Positions 1 through 11,500 of a DNA stretch of 64,000 nt are shown here, piece after piece; the first letter of the stretch is position 1; every line of letters begins with the position of its first letter. Source of the stretch: Cryptomeria japonica (Eukaryota > Streptophyta > Pinopsida > Cupressales > Cupressaceae); assembly GCF_030272615.1 (NCBI RefSeq), contig NC_081415.1:235225803-235289802 (forward strand), written 5' to 3'. A model generated the notes under the pieces. That model had not been told where the DNA came from. It saw nothing but the letters and a program-made list of their open reading frames with translations, and ran no database searches. The position numbers were made by a program, and so were the translations under genes.

Positions 1-783
1 CACTAATGCTATATAAATAGATCTCTTAAAACGGTGATCTAATTCATTGCTTCAATCTTACAAACAAGATTCCTCGAATGAATAACTAAACAAAATATTT
101 CATTGGTTAGATTGTCCTTAAAATCATACACAATCTTCTGGTGCAATTTCCAATGTAATAACGGTTAGATGTGTCTTGATCTTGTAACATGTTTTCATAT
201 GCATGTCCAGGTTCAATGTATCTAGTAACACGTTTCACTCGGTGTATGTCAACTCGGTGTGTCATCTTTGTTGCTCAGTAGACAACTCGGTGTATACTGC
301 TTTCTGTGACTGCTTTCCTCTGTAACCGACTAGACTGTGCATATCGACTTCTCTATGTGTACCGACTGCATGATTCGGTAGTGCTAACCGACTAGAATAT
401 ATAGTATGACTTTGAATACAAAAACTAATGGCAATTTGATAAGTAGTAAAAATCTCCCCTTTTGACATTAGTTGAGATGTTTGACAAAAACTACTTTCAA
501 AGTCATAACTCAAAAATCTATATACTTTGCAAAATGACTATACTTTAATAGTAAATACAATAGTCAATGAAATAGTATATTCAGATATACTCCCCTTATC
601 ATTATACTGTACATAACTTTGATTTTTGCATGCTCGGTTCTATGTTTGTGTGCTCTGCTTACTATCCTTGAATATTCTACATACTCTACTCGGTATACTC
701 CCCCTATATAAAATACTTCGAATACTGTATCAAAACTATATTACTCCCCAAATATATTATATTACTCCCCCTATATAGTATCA
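1..783 (-). repeat. Sirevirus-like Ty1/copia 3' LTR (partial, runs off window start)
   Basis: On the minus strand this LTR begins with TGATACTATATAG at 783, directly after a purine tract, and runs leftward out of the window. Positions 1-440 match 40533-40635 and 55765-56240, which are other copies of the same LTR. The part nearest its minus-strand start (450-783) repeats CTCCCC-type tracts on the plus strand, which are GGGGAG purine tracts on the element strand. Repeated polypurine tracts near the 3' LTR are a known hallmark of the Sirevirus lineage. Confidence 0.75.
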
Positions 784-795
784 CTCCCCCTTTTT
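784..795 (-). other. Polypurine tract of the Sirevirus-like element
   Basis: The minus strand reads AAAAAGGGGGAG immediately before the TG that opens the LTR. This is the expected position and composition of a plus-strand priming site. Similar GGGGAG tracts lie nearby in the LTR. Confidence 0.7.
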
Positions 796-811
796 GACAA
801 ACATCAAAAAC

Positions 812-3800
812 TTAATTTCCATCCAGGGGCAGTAATTGATCAAAAATAGATTTATACTTTTTTCGGGTGTCGGTAAGTGCGATAGAGAGTGCATCCTTTA
901 CACTTTCCATTAAAGAATTTTGTGCTTGAATATCAGCCAATAGTGATATTAAGCCATCAAGAGTGCTTCCCTCTTGTGTAGTAGATAGGCGTGTAGCTCT
1001 GTTAATCTGTTCATGAACTGATGAAAGATGAGGAAGGAATAATGTCTGGAGGGTCATTATATCCATCCTGATCTTATGTTCTTCATTTCTGAGTTCCAGT
1101 TGTTGAGCCATGAGTTGTTGAAGCTTGGTATAAAAATTTTGAACGGAATTTGGCTCTGTGGTCAGCTTATTTGAGAGATCGGTTATCTCTTTTTCAATTG
1201 CATCAGTTTTATTCTTGATATCTTTAATGAATATAGAAAATGTACAAAGTTTCCGAAATAAATAAAGAATATGCTTGAGTTGAGGGGACAACTCGGCAAT
1301 GAATTTGACAAGCTTGACTTTCCCAATAGCTAGAGCTTTTTGTACCTCTTCAATCATTTTTGCAGTAAGCTCCTTGTCTTTGAGCTTGCTCGGGTACTCA
1401 GATGCATCAACTCCAGATGTTTCTATTTGATTAAGGAGTTCATCCAGTTGAATGTGGATGGTTGCATCAGTTGACACTATAGCTGAAGGTAGCATTTCTG
1501 TTAGCAGTGTCTTTACCTTCTGAAGTACTTTATTCTTCTTTTGTATGGCCATCTATTTTTCTTGTTCGGCCTTTGCTTTGCATAGTTCACCGAAATCAAT
1601 AAGTGCTTGCCCCTTTAATTTTGAGATATCCACATTGGGCAACACTATTGGTTTAGATAAATCAACTTTGAAACTATGCTTTTTCACCTTCTTCTCTTTA
1701 CCTTTGGTCGGTTGGACCAAGACAATAGCTTGAGAGGCTTGTTGACCCTCGGTAGGTTGCTCGGTGGAGGCAACACTTTGGTTGGTTCCTGTAGCTATTA
1801 TGGTGTCTTTGGGTGTCTTGGTACTGGGTGTCTCAACTGCTGCATTTTCAGTGCTTGACGGTGCTTGAGAGGTCTTGTCTTGAGTGGTCTCTTCTCCTGT
1901 TGCAGACTTGTGACCTTCAATGCCTTGTGTTGTATCTTTAGGAGCTTCGGTAGAGACAGGTTGAGTGATCGGCAGATAAGGCTGAACTTGTACTAACACA
2001 GATTCACTAGATACAAGTTTGGCATATGTAGTGCCTTCTATCATCTCCTGATCTTGTTCCTCTGTATCCATGACATCTTCACCAATTTGAATAGTGTCAG
2101 TCGGGTCTTGCTTGGTAGCGTCAAGATCGTGCTCGGTGACATCAGGATCTTGTTCGGTGACATCAATAATTTCAACTTTAGATTGTTCACCGACATCTTT
2201 TATTTTGAAGATTTCCTACCATTTTGTTTTTGTCTCATTTTCTACATCGATATATAGCCCATTCATCAATTTTAAGGCTCTCTGTTTGACAAGAAATTTA
2301 GAATTGTAGGTTGTCAAGTGTTCCTTTATTTCTGCTACAGACATATTAGGAAATAGATGGACTAGACTTCTTTCTCTAATTTGTTTCTCTGAGTCCATTG
2401 CATATTTCCACCTATTATCAATATGTAAGTACAGTTCACTCAGAAGTGACTTTACTAGTTCTAATGGAGCTAGCCGAAACTTTAGAAGTGTACAAATGAC
2501 AGCTTCTTCATTTGTCTCTTTTCATCATTGTTTCTTGTTTCATACTTGACATATCTAAAAGAACCAAATCCACCATATTCATTTAGATTGGCACAAAATT
2601 TTTCAACACTATGTATATTTACCTTCTTGCTTTTGACAATTTGGAATTTGTTGGCATCCTCAGATTCTGTATCACTAGACTCTTTTGCCAAAATGAGTCT
2701 CCGAGTAGATTTCTTGTAGGTCTTGGTTACCTTGGGAGCAGTAACACTCTTTTGTTTCTTACTCGGTGATGCAGCTGATGCTCTTGTATTAGGTCTCTTT
2801 GTTGGAGGAGTCGGTAGGGCCTTTGGAATGTCCTGTTTCTTTCTTTTCAATACTTTACCCTTAGGCAGTTCAGTGCTTAATGTTATTGCTGCCTCTCGAG
2901 CTTCTAATTCCTCTTCGATGATGGCAAGAGTACCTTTGATAGGTGTGGAGGAATATTCTTCTCTGAATTTCTCAGATAATGCCTTAATCATCTTTGTAGC
3001 CTTTCTTGTAGCTTTGGGTACTACAATGCTCATTTTTACCTTTTCCTTAACTTCTTCATAAGTTCCATATCTCAGTTCGGTAGTATGACTTGGCAGTGTA
3101 AGAAATCCATCAATTTGTTGTTGTGTGATATCATAGTCAATCTCGTAACCCATTGGTGGCAAAGATTGATTCCTTGGTTCCACAGCATTCACATAACAGT
3201 AATCGGTGTCTACCTCAAAGCATATATCATCCTTATATTTCTCTACCAGCTGGGGTGGAATCCGGTACCTGTTGTGCATCTTCTCTTGAAATTTGCTGAA
3301 GTAGTCATCCATGATATCATTGAAATTATCTCCCACTTTCTTAATAAAGTCATTAATTTGATGGGTGATTGGTTGGTGCAGCTCCCAAACTACTTGACCG
3401 ACTGATGGAAAGAATTTCTCAAAGTAGAAAAACATGCATACAAGAAGTGAACCAAACTTCAGTGTATTTACCGAGTTGTTCTTCTTCGGCTTCTTTATTG
3501 TGTTTAGGTTCTCAAACAAGTTTTTCAATAACACTTCACATAAATCAACTTTCATTCCCTTTTTCACTATTTTATAGGCTAAGTCAACTGCTGCACAGGG
3601 TACACTGTTTTCCCTTGCTGATTGGAAGAAATAGTAACCAATTACTCTAATTGCAAACTTAAGTTCTACATCAATGACATTGCTCAGTTTTAGTCCTCTG
3701 TAATCAGATTCTACTCCAGTTAAACTGATTAACTCCTTCTATGATATCATCTTCTGTGCTCGTGCATGATCATAGATAGGATAACCAGTGATCACATGAA

Positions 3801-4194
3801 TGATTTCCTTAGTGATTTTGAATGGTTGCTCCTCTAGCCACATGAAATCATCATGAACTTTACTCAAAACAAACTTAACCCACTGAGGTTTAAACACACG
3901 GGGATAGGTTAGGGCTTCAGTTAATCCCTTGATTTTGGTATGCTCGTACTTGCTATCCATTTTGCCATCGATACATAGCTCATCATATGTGCCACTTATC
4001 TCAACATGACTGAGTTCTTCAACACGGCATTTGGTGAAGAATCTAACATCTTCAACTAACAAGACTCGATCTAGGATGAGTGAAAAGGCAGTTTTGTCAT
4101 CCGGTTCAGAGGCGACTTTAGGAGTCAAAGAGTATTTCAATGAGGACTTCTCTACATTTTTGACAACTATGGGATCTTGGATCTTGGGTGCCAT
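812..4194 (-). pseudogene. Decayed large 3' ORF of Sirevirus-like element (env-like position, function unknown)
   Basis: Four minus-strand open stretches (4194-3739, 3738-2482, 2398-1553, 1552-812) form one ancestral frame of about 1,130 codons. It is now broken by TAG stops at 3739-3741, 2216-2218 and 1553-1555 and by a frameshift near 2515. The start chosen is the ATG at 4192-4194 (MAPKIQDP). The middle carries a Lys/Thr/Pro-rich basic stretch around 2720-2850, a likely nuclear or nucleic-acid-binding tail. The C-terminal part is rich in Gln, Lys and Leu and looks helical or coiled-coil. No RT, integrase or protease motif is visible. Sireviruses often carry an extra ORF between pol and the 3' LTR, and the position fits that class, but no sequence signature proves an envelope function. 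Confidence 0.6.
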
Positions 4195-4739
4195 TTGTAA
4201 TTTCAAATAAAACTAGCAAACTATCCTTAGGGTTTGACGGTTTACAAACGGTAGACGCTTCACACTCAGTAGATAATAGCAATTTGACAAGATCGATAAA
4301 CTAGCTTAACAATGAGATGAGATTTATGTAAATAGCTTGGATTCGCTTTGAATGAGGTTTGATCGCCTTGATTCGCTCTATTTTGCTCTCTTGAAAACTT
4401 GGTGAATGAAAATGACCGTGAAAATACCTTTAAGTACACAAAATACCTTATCAGGCTCCGTGCGGGTTAGGTCAAAAACATTAAATGCACTTAGTTCACC
4501 TTTTAACCGATTTACTCCTTTTTTTCATTTTAACCGAGTAACCAAATTTCCTTCATTTACCGACTTGATAGGCTTCCTGTATTCACCGACTTGACAGGTT
4601 TCCTGTAAAATACTTTTGATAGAATTTCAAACTTACTAATGCATCTTAACTATGCAAATTTTGAATTTAGTACATAATAGAATAGGAACTGTTATGATTT
4701 TAACCTTCAGAGAATGTAATCCCTTCATACCGTTGCTGA
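4195..4739. other. Noncoding spacer where pol would be expected
   Basis: No ORF or pol motif is visible between the gag remnant and the 3' ORF. A complete Ty1/copia element would have protease, integrase, RT and RNase H here, so this copy is a pol-less derivative. Confidence 0.55.
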
Positions 4740-6092
4740 TTAATTTGGAATAGGTGCACCTAACTCGGTAGGTAAGGTGCTTTTTCCATTTGACACAATT
4801 TCCTTCCTTTTCCAAATCATCTTTAATTGTTCTTTTATTTCTTCAGTGTCTCCTCTAGGTTGATCTCTACAATCTCCAACTAAATGTCCAACTTTGTGAC
4901 AATGAAAACATGCCATACCAGGATTTCTACATGATCTTTGGTTGTTCATTCCAAACCTTATAAAATAGTTGGCACTTATATGTCCATATCTTCCATAACA
5001 TTCGCACCATATCCTTGTATTGTAATCCCATGGTACTACTGCATATTGTCGGTAAGGATTTGTGTGAGTTCGGTAACCTCTAGTGTTTGCTCGATGTGCG
5101 GACCACATGTAGTTCTTTTGCTTAAGCCAGCACTTCTCGATACTATGTCCATATCTATTGCAGTTTCTATAAAACCCTTTGAATTTTGCCTTCTGATAAT
5201 TGTTAACAGACTTTGCCCTACATTGATTAGATGTGTGACCATATTTATTGCAATTGTAACAATAACCATTGGACTTAGTGATATTCGGTTTCTTACCTTT
5301 TCTGATTTGGCATATGTTGGCAGTATGACCTTGATTTCCACAATAGTAGCAAATAGGCTTCTTTCTGTTGATGTTATTCCTATTTCCAGCTTGCTTTGAT
5401 GATTCTCCTCTCTCGGTAGTATGAATTCCTTTCTCGGTAGATTCTTTTCCTTTGTAACCGAGTCCTGCATCTTTGTTGGGTCTTTTTGTATTCAGTTGCT
5501 CATCCAACATCTTTGATGCTTCATAACTCTTCTTCAATGTTTCTTTGGATTTCTTCTCTGTTTCAAGTTCATTGGTCCACCTTGATACTTCAAGTCTTAA
5601 TGCTTGATTTTCATCATTCTTCAGAATTGCTTCATGATGTGCATAACCTAGTTGATCTGTCATATTTTGTTGAATCCCAGTTAACCTTATGATTCCATCA
5701 TTCTTATCAGATACTAAGACTTCAAGTTGTTGTTTTTCTCTTTGTAGATCTCTTGCTTTATCCTCTGTTGTCCTCAATGCATCTAGATTTTCAGTCATCT
5801 GTGTACTGAAATGTTCATGTTCTCTTTTCATTGCTTTTAGTTGATCAACCAATGCTTTGTTCTTTTCTTTCAATACTCAAATCATTTCTTTAGTTTCTTC
5901 AGATATACTGTTCTCAGATGATGTCTCAATTTGTTCCACTAACTCTTGAGAATCCTGCAAATCATCAGATAATCTTCTTCTTACTTTCAGAGATTTTTGC
6001 ATTTGCCTTTGCATGTCTGCAATCACTTGATTAGCATGATCCAGTTCTTCTTGTAGATACATAATCCTTCAAGATTGTTTATAGCCTTCCAT
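4740..6092 (-). pseudogene. Sirevirus-like gag remnant: coiled coil plus zinc knuckles
   Basis: The frame opens with ATG at 6090-6092, just downstream of the PBS. TGA stops at 6069-6071 and 5877-5879 break it. The first half is a heptad-like coiled coil rich in Glu, Lys, Gln and Leu (about 6060-5500). The second half holds a run of CCHC-type knuckles: CYYCGNQGHTANIC, CYNCNKYGHTSNQC, two degenerate ones, and CFHCHKVGHLVGDC. A coiled coil followed by CCHC knuckles is typical of Sirevirus Gag. The usual N-terminal capsid region appears to be missing, so this is probably an internally deleted Gag. The remaining ORF ends at 4740 without running into a protease. Confidence 0.7.
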
Positions 6093-6140
6093 TGATAAGA
6101 TCTTTCTCTTTAGGTAGTTAAACCCTTTTCCAAGATTCAA

Positions 6141-6152
6141 GCTCTGATACCA
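6141..6152 (-). other. Primer binding site (initiator tRNA-Met type)
   Basis: The minus strand reads TGGTATCAGAGC two bases after the LTR end (CTAACA). This is the classic Ty1/copia PBS complementary to initiator tRNA-Met. It fixes the element orientation as minus. Confidence 0.9.
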
Positions 6153-6154
6153 AT

Positions 6155-6689
6155 TGTTAGGCCCAATATGGAAAGCTAATGTACTGAGAGGGGAGGGGTG
6201 AATCAGTACTCCAAAACATTTCTTGAATAATATGCATAAATAGAATAGTGCAGTAACATAAAATAAAGTTAAAACAAATAGATAACAATCATACATGATT
6301 CACTCCATAACACATATATTTTGGTTACGCAGAAACTCTTGGTTAGAGAGAAAAACTGCGGTGGGGATGGCACCCACAACTTCACTATTGCAATAATAAA
6401 GAATGCTCGATTAGAGCTACATTTAGCTATTTCTGATAGCTTACCCTATTAAGAGTAACAAGATCTATTAGATCTACCTTGCTAAAGGATTTTACAACAT
6501 TTATTCTGAATGTTGCACCTGGTTAGAGGCTTTACAATTCATAGACTTGATTAGAGTCTTTTACCCTGTTAAAGGTTTCTCTTTCAACTTCACAATATTA
6601 CAATAAAATCATTACAAATATCTGCAACTTTACATATGAAATGTTAAAGCAGATTCTATGTTCTCAGAATAGATTACCTTGCTTATAGC
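6155..6689 (-). repeat. Sirevirus-like 5' LTR, first part (split by element 1)
   Basis: On the plus strand the LTR begins TGTTAGGCCC next to the PBS and is interrupted at 6689 by the LTR of element 1. The LTR resumes after 40402. The five bases ATAGC at 6685-6689 recur at 40403-40407 as the target duplication. Confidence 0.8.
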
Positions 6690-7373
6690 TGTAGACACCT
6701 AAGATTGTCATGTCTAATTAAATAAATATTTTATTTATTTAATTATTTTAGCCTAATTCTTCTATTAATTAAATAAATCTTTATTTATTTAATTAATTCA
6801 TTTATCCTCTGCTAGCCTTATTTCTCATTTAAATAAATACTTTTATTTATTTGAATTATCTTTTTTCCTAAATTAAATAAATATTTTATTTATTTAATTG
6901 ATCCCACTTCCTCTATTAATTAAATAAATCTTTATTTATTTAATTAATTCATTAGCCTTTTCTACCCATGACACATGTCATTCATCTCTTAATTCATACA
7001 CTACCTACCCTCTCATTATTTTATTATTTCTTTCACTTACCTTCTAATCATAGCCAACCTCCTTTTACACCTCTCAATCTTATCCCTCCATTTTCATATA
7101 GTGTCTTCTATATAAGGAGATGCTTCCTTCATTATTAAACCCTAACTACCTAGCTAATGAATCAAGCTAATGGACCACTTGATCAATTGACTACACTATG
7201 CTTTTCATATGCGATCCTACTTGCAACCACATTTCTGTTCTTTGTTGAGCTCTTGTGCACACATAAAATCTGAGAGCAAATATATCAAGCAAGATCAATG
7301 GAGATAGAAAGAATGGATATTCAAACCCTATTGGACATGTGATGGTATAATCTTTGTGATTTCATTTGATTTG
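6690..7373 (+). repeat. Element 1 5' LTR, first part
   Basis: It opens with TGTAGACACC and matches 31779-32065 and 39888 onward. It contains a striking series of short TTATTTAATTAA-type blocks (6710-6950) and a TATA box at 7110-7117. The DNA transposon splits it at 7373. Confidence 0.9.
7110..7117 (+). promoter_or_regulatory. LTR TATA box of element 1
   Basis: TATATAAG lies in the LTR after GTGTCTTC and is repeated in the sister LTR near 40020. It is the likely start region for gag-pol transcription. Confidence 0.55.
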
Positions 7374-7408
7374 GGGTGAACTCACAATAATGGTTCCCAC
7401 TTTTTTGC
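7374..7408 (+). repeat. Left terminal inverted repeat
   Basis: It starts GGGTGAACTCACAATAATGG and contains GGTTCCCACTTTT. It pairs with the right end over about 34 bp. Confidence 0.88.
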
Positions 7409-8184
7409 CACTTTTGACACTGAGATGTACATTTTTAAAATAATCTTCAACTTCCGAGAACTATAACTTTTAAACTATTAAAAATTTGAAGATGATGTAA
7501 ATTAGTGATTTCTAGCATTTTGTTTGTAGATTCTATATACATTTTTTTCAAATTTTTTTGAAAGATTTTTTAAAAAAATTTCCATCTCCCTCGAAAAGTA
7601 GTTTTTTACAACAAACTACATTTTTTAAGAGTGATGTGCCTTCCGTAACGCATAACTTTTTTTCTATAAATGATAAAAACTCAATTCTTTCGAATTTTGG
7701 TTTGTAACATCAATATCCAGGGCATGCATTTGGTTTTATAGTGATATGTTCAATATTTTTCATTTTATACAGTTTTGAAGTCCGACTAGTCATAATTCAA
7801 ACATAGGTTTACGTTTGAACACATAACTTGTTCTATAGAAATCGAAATTCAATTTTTTTTTTTTTGTTAGAAAGAAGACATCAATACCAAGGGCATAGAT
7901 ATTTTTCAAAAAAATTTTGAATTAGTTTCTTATTTTTCCCAATGCATTGAACAGAGAAGTTCATGTTCGGTTAAAAACCAACTTTTAATAAAATTAAAAA
8001 ATCAAGAACATAATAAATTCAAAATATAACAAAATTATATCCGTTGGAAAGCTTGTTTCGAGTACTACCATCTAATATTTTTGGGTTATGAAGATTATTT
8101 CATTCGTGTACTGAACCAGAGCTCCGAAGTCATTAATTCTTCAGAACTCTGAAATTTTTTGGGAGAAACTTCCAATTTTGGGGT
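7409..8184. other. AT-rich 5' region of the DNA transposon
   Basis: No credible ORF or repeat is seen in this 776-bp stretch. It probably serves as noncoding upstream sequence for the transposase gene. Confidence 0.4.
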
Positions 8185-8370
8185 TTCGATCGAACACATG
8201 TTCGATCGGATTGGGTTCGCTCGAACCAAAGTGGGTTCGAGTGAACCCCCATTCGCTCGAACCCACGAGCTAAATTTCGGCACGCATTTTTTGGTAACTG
8301 CCATGTTCGAGCGAACCCAACAATTTTTAACTGTCGGCTTTCGTTCGAACACGGGCCGACGCATTTTTTG
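8185..8370. repeat. Left cluster of TTCGAGCGAA-type palindromes
   Basis: Several copies of a near-palindromic motif (GGTTCGCTCGAACC, GTTCGAGCGAACCC and variants) are packed in this stretch. The same motif clusters near the right end at 20241-20365. Possible transposase-binding or regulatory sites. Confidence 0.6.
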
Positions 8371-8394
8371 TTTTTTTTTTCATTTGTGGAATCG

Positions 8395-8402
8395 TATAAA
8401 TA
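8395..8402 (+). promoter_or_regulatory. Putative transposase promoter TATA box
   Basis: TATAAATA lies about 125 bp upstream of the transposase start codon and just downstream of the palindrome cluster. No other promoter element is evident. Confidence 0.45.
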
Positions 8403-8522
8403 TCTATAATTTTTTTTCGCTTTTTATCACTCAAATGATTAAAATAATTCGCACTTTTGGATGAGAGAAGATATTTGAAAATTATTTTGAAAGCGAATAA
8501 TTTGAAGGTTTTTTGTAAAAGC

Positions 8523-11500
8523 ATGGGGAACAAGAAGAGAAGGCAAAATAAGACTGCAAGGAATTATTCTCCCGAAACGGAAGAAAGATATCGAGAACAA
8601 AGAAGACAAAGATATCATGATGCAAGTATGTATTTTTAATTTTATTTCTATTTAATTTAATATGTATTACGTATCAATTAATTAGAATTCAATATTTTTT
8701 ATCTAATATTTTTAATAGGATTAAAAATAATTTTGTTTTAATTGGAAAACATAATTAATTTGAGATAATACATGTGTATTTGCAAATTTCAATTTCCATC
8801 AACTTGCTTGTTGTGTAATTGCATTTTTCTCCTATATAATTAAGTTCATTTATAATAGATAAGACCTATTATGTCATAATTTTTAGGTTCTAAATTATAT
8901 ATATTGAATATTTAATCTACATGTACAATTAATTTCATGTGATAGGTCATTTAATATCACATAATATATTTGTCTTAAGGGTAGTTAAGCATATTAATTT
9001 TGTGAAATGTTTTTTCAAATGTGGTCATATTGATTTTAATAATAAGGCCTATTAGGACTATTACATTGATTATAGTTCTTAAATGTGACATAAATTTATA
9101 ACAAAGAAGATATTTAATTTAATATGTATTACGTATCAATTAATTAGAATTCAATATTTTTTATCTAATATTTTTAATAGGATTAAAAATAATTTTGTTT
9201 TAATTGGAAAACATAATTAATTTGAGATAATACATGTGTATTTGCAAATTTCAATTTCCATCAACTTGCTTGTTTGTAATTGCATTTTTCTCCTATATAA
9301 TTAAGTTCATTTATAATAGATAAGACCTATTATGTCATAATTTTTAGGTTCTAAATTATATATATTGAATATTTAATCTACATGTACAAGTAATTTCATG
9401 TGATAGGTCCTTTAATATCACATAATATATTTGTCTTAAGGGTAGTTAAGTATATTAATCTTGTGAAATGTTTTTTCAAATGTGGTCATATTGATTTTAA
9501 TAATAAGGCCTATTAGGACTATTACATTGATTATAGTTCTTAAATGTGACATAAATTTATAACAAAGAAGATATTTAATTTAATATGTATTACGTATCAA
9601 TTAATTAGAATTCAATATTTTTTATCTAATATTTTTAATAGGATTAAAAATAATTTTGTTTTAATTGGAAAACATAATTAATTTGAGATAATACATGTGT
9701 ATTTGCAAATTTCAATTTCCATCAACTTGCTTGTTGTGTAATTGCATTTTTCTCCTATTAAACATGTTGAATAATTTAGGTGAACTATTTATATTCAACT
9801 TCACGTACATGCAAAAACATTTCAGATTAGGAGGTCTATTATGCAATAATAGGTCTTAAATATACTCACATGTGACAAATTATAGTCCACTTACATTATG
9901 GTCCATAACAAATTAATATGAGGTCACCTAAGTTATCGTATGCATGCATCAAAATATTTGTACTTTTAATTTTCAAAATTGGAATTTCTAATTTATCAAA
10001 ATTTTATTTTATGTGTTAAATTAGTGCTCAAAATTAGAGATTGAACTTTAATCCTAACCTGAGAACAAATTGAACTTTAAACCTAAACAAGTAATTTAAT
10101 TAGAGTTATAACAATAAGGTCTTAAAAAAGTATTTAAATTTAATAAACCAAATTGAATGGGCTTTAATTTTAACATGTAAAGCTTTAAGCCAAATTCACC
10201 CCTATTCTTAATCCTAATTGAATAATCTCTGATTAATTCAAGAACCTTACACAAACTCTTAAATTATGTGCAGAACGGGCAAATGAACCTGTTGAAGAAC
10301 ACAATATAGTTGATGAACATAGAGAGGAGATTGTCCAAGTTGAACCAATGGAGACCTTTGAAGGAGAGGGGTCAGGCTCCTTACCTCCTACCACTGATAT
10401 GGATGAGCATATTGTGGATCTAGCTAAACAGGTGAAGAGAAATATTTCTTATAAAAATTTAGATCATTTACTTGAAATGGATGTGGATGAGTTGAAACGT
10501 CTCAGTGAAGAACCTAGACATACTAAAAGGAGGTCAATGAATAAAAGTGCAAAAGAAATAATGTCGCATTTCAACAATCTTGATACTACACTAGAAAAAG
10601 CTCAATTGTTATCAATTGTACTTACTCATAAAGACTTAATAGATCCAATGAAATTGTTGGGTATAGATACAACAAATCAAAAGAGGAAATATTCTCAGCT
10701 ACAAAAATCTATTGTTGATAATGTTAAGAAAGGTTTGGTGAACATTGGTAAAAAATCTCGAAAACTAGATAAGACCATTTCAAGAAGAGTGATGTTGACA
10801 TCTTTAGTAAATGAAAGATTGCCTCAAAAAAGACAAATCTCTTCACTGTCATCTGAGTTTGGTTTTAGTAGAAGGACAATATCTAAATATGTTAAAAGGA
10901 GAAAGATTTTGGATGATACTACCTCAGAAGGGAATTGGGCAATTATGTGTAGAGCTCCTCGTTCTGATAGAATTGAAGATGTTGTTAGGAACTTTGTGAC
11001 AAGTTTTTGGAATGATAATACTCGCCCTTCATCAAATAGTAGAGATGTTATCAAGCAAAGGATTGGTCCTGATCGTTATGATCTCCATGTAAAACATTGG
11101 CTAGACACAACAAAACATGAATTGTATGTATTGTTTACTAAAACAAACCCTCATATAAAGATTGGACAAACCATGTTTGAACGGTTAAGGCCATATTATG
11201 TGAAGTTAAACAAAGTTTTCGAAACTTGTTGTTGTCGTTATCACATCGAATTTGACTTGTACTATCAGGTGTTTCGAAAGATTAGAGAAGATAATGATGG
11301 TTATGAAAATGCTCCTCCTAAACAAACAAGTCAATTCATAGCATCCATCTTATGTGATAAATCAGATGATAATGCAACCGGTCAAATAAATTGCATAAGA
11401 GGAATTTGTGGAACATGCGGGGACTTGGCTAAATTGCCTTTGAGAGATGAAGATACTGACATGAGGAAGATGGTAAATTGCAAGAGTTATAAGTACAAAA

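Noticed and set aside
5036-5470. 144-codon minus-strand ORF
   Set aside because: It is an alternative frame of the gag zinc-knuckle region.
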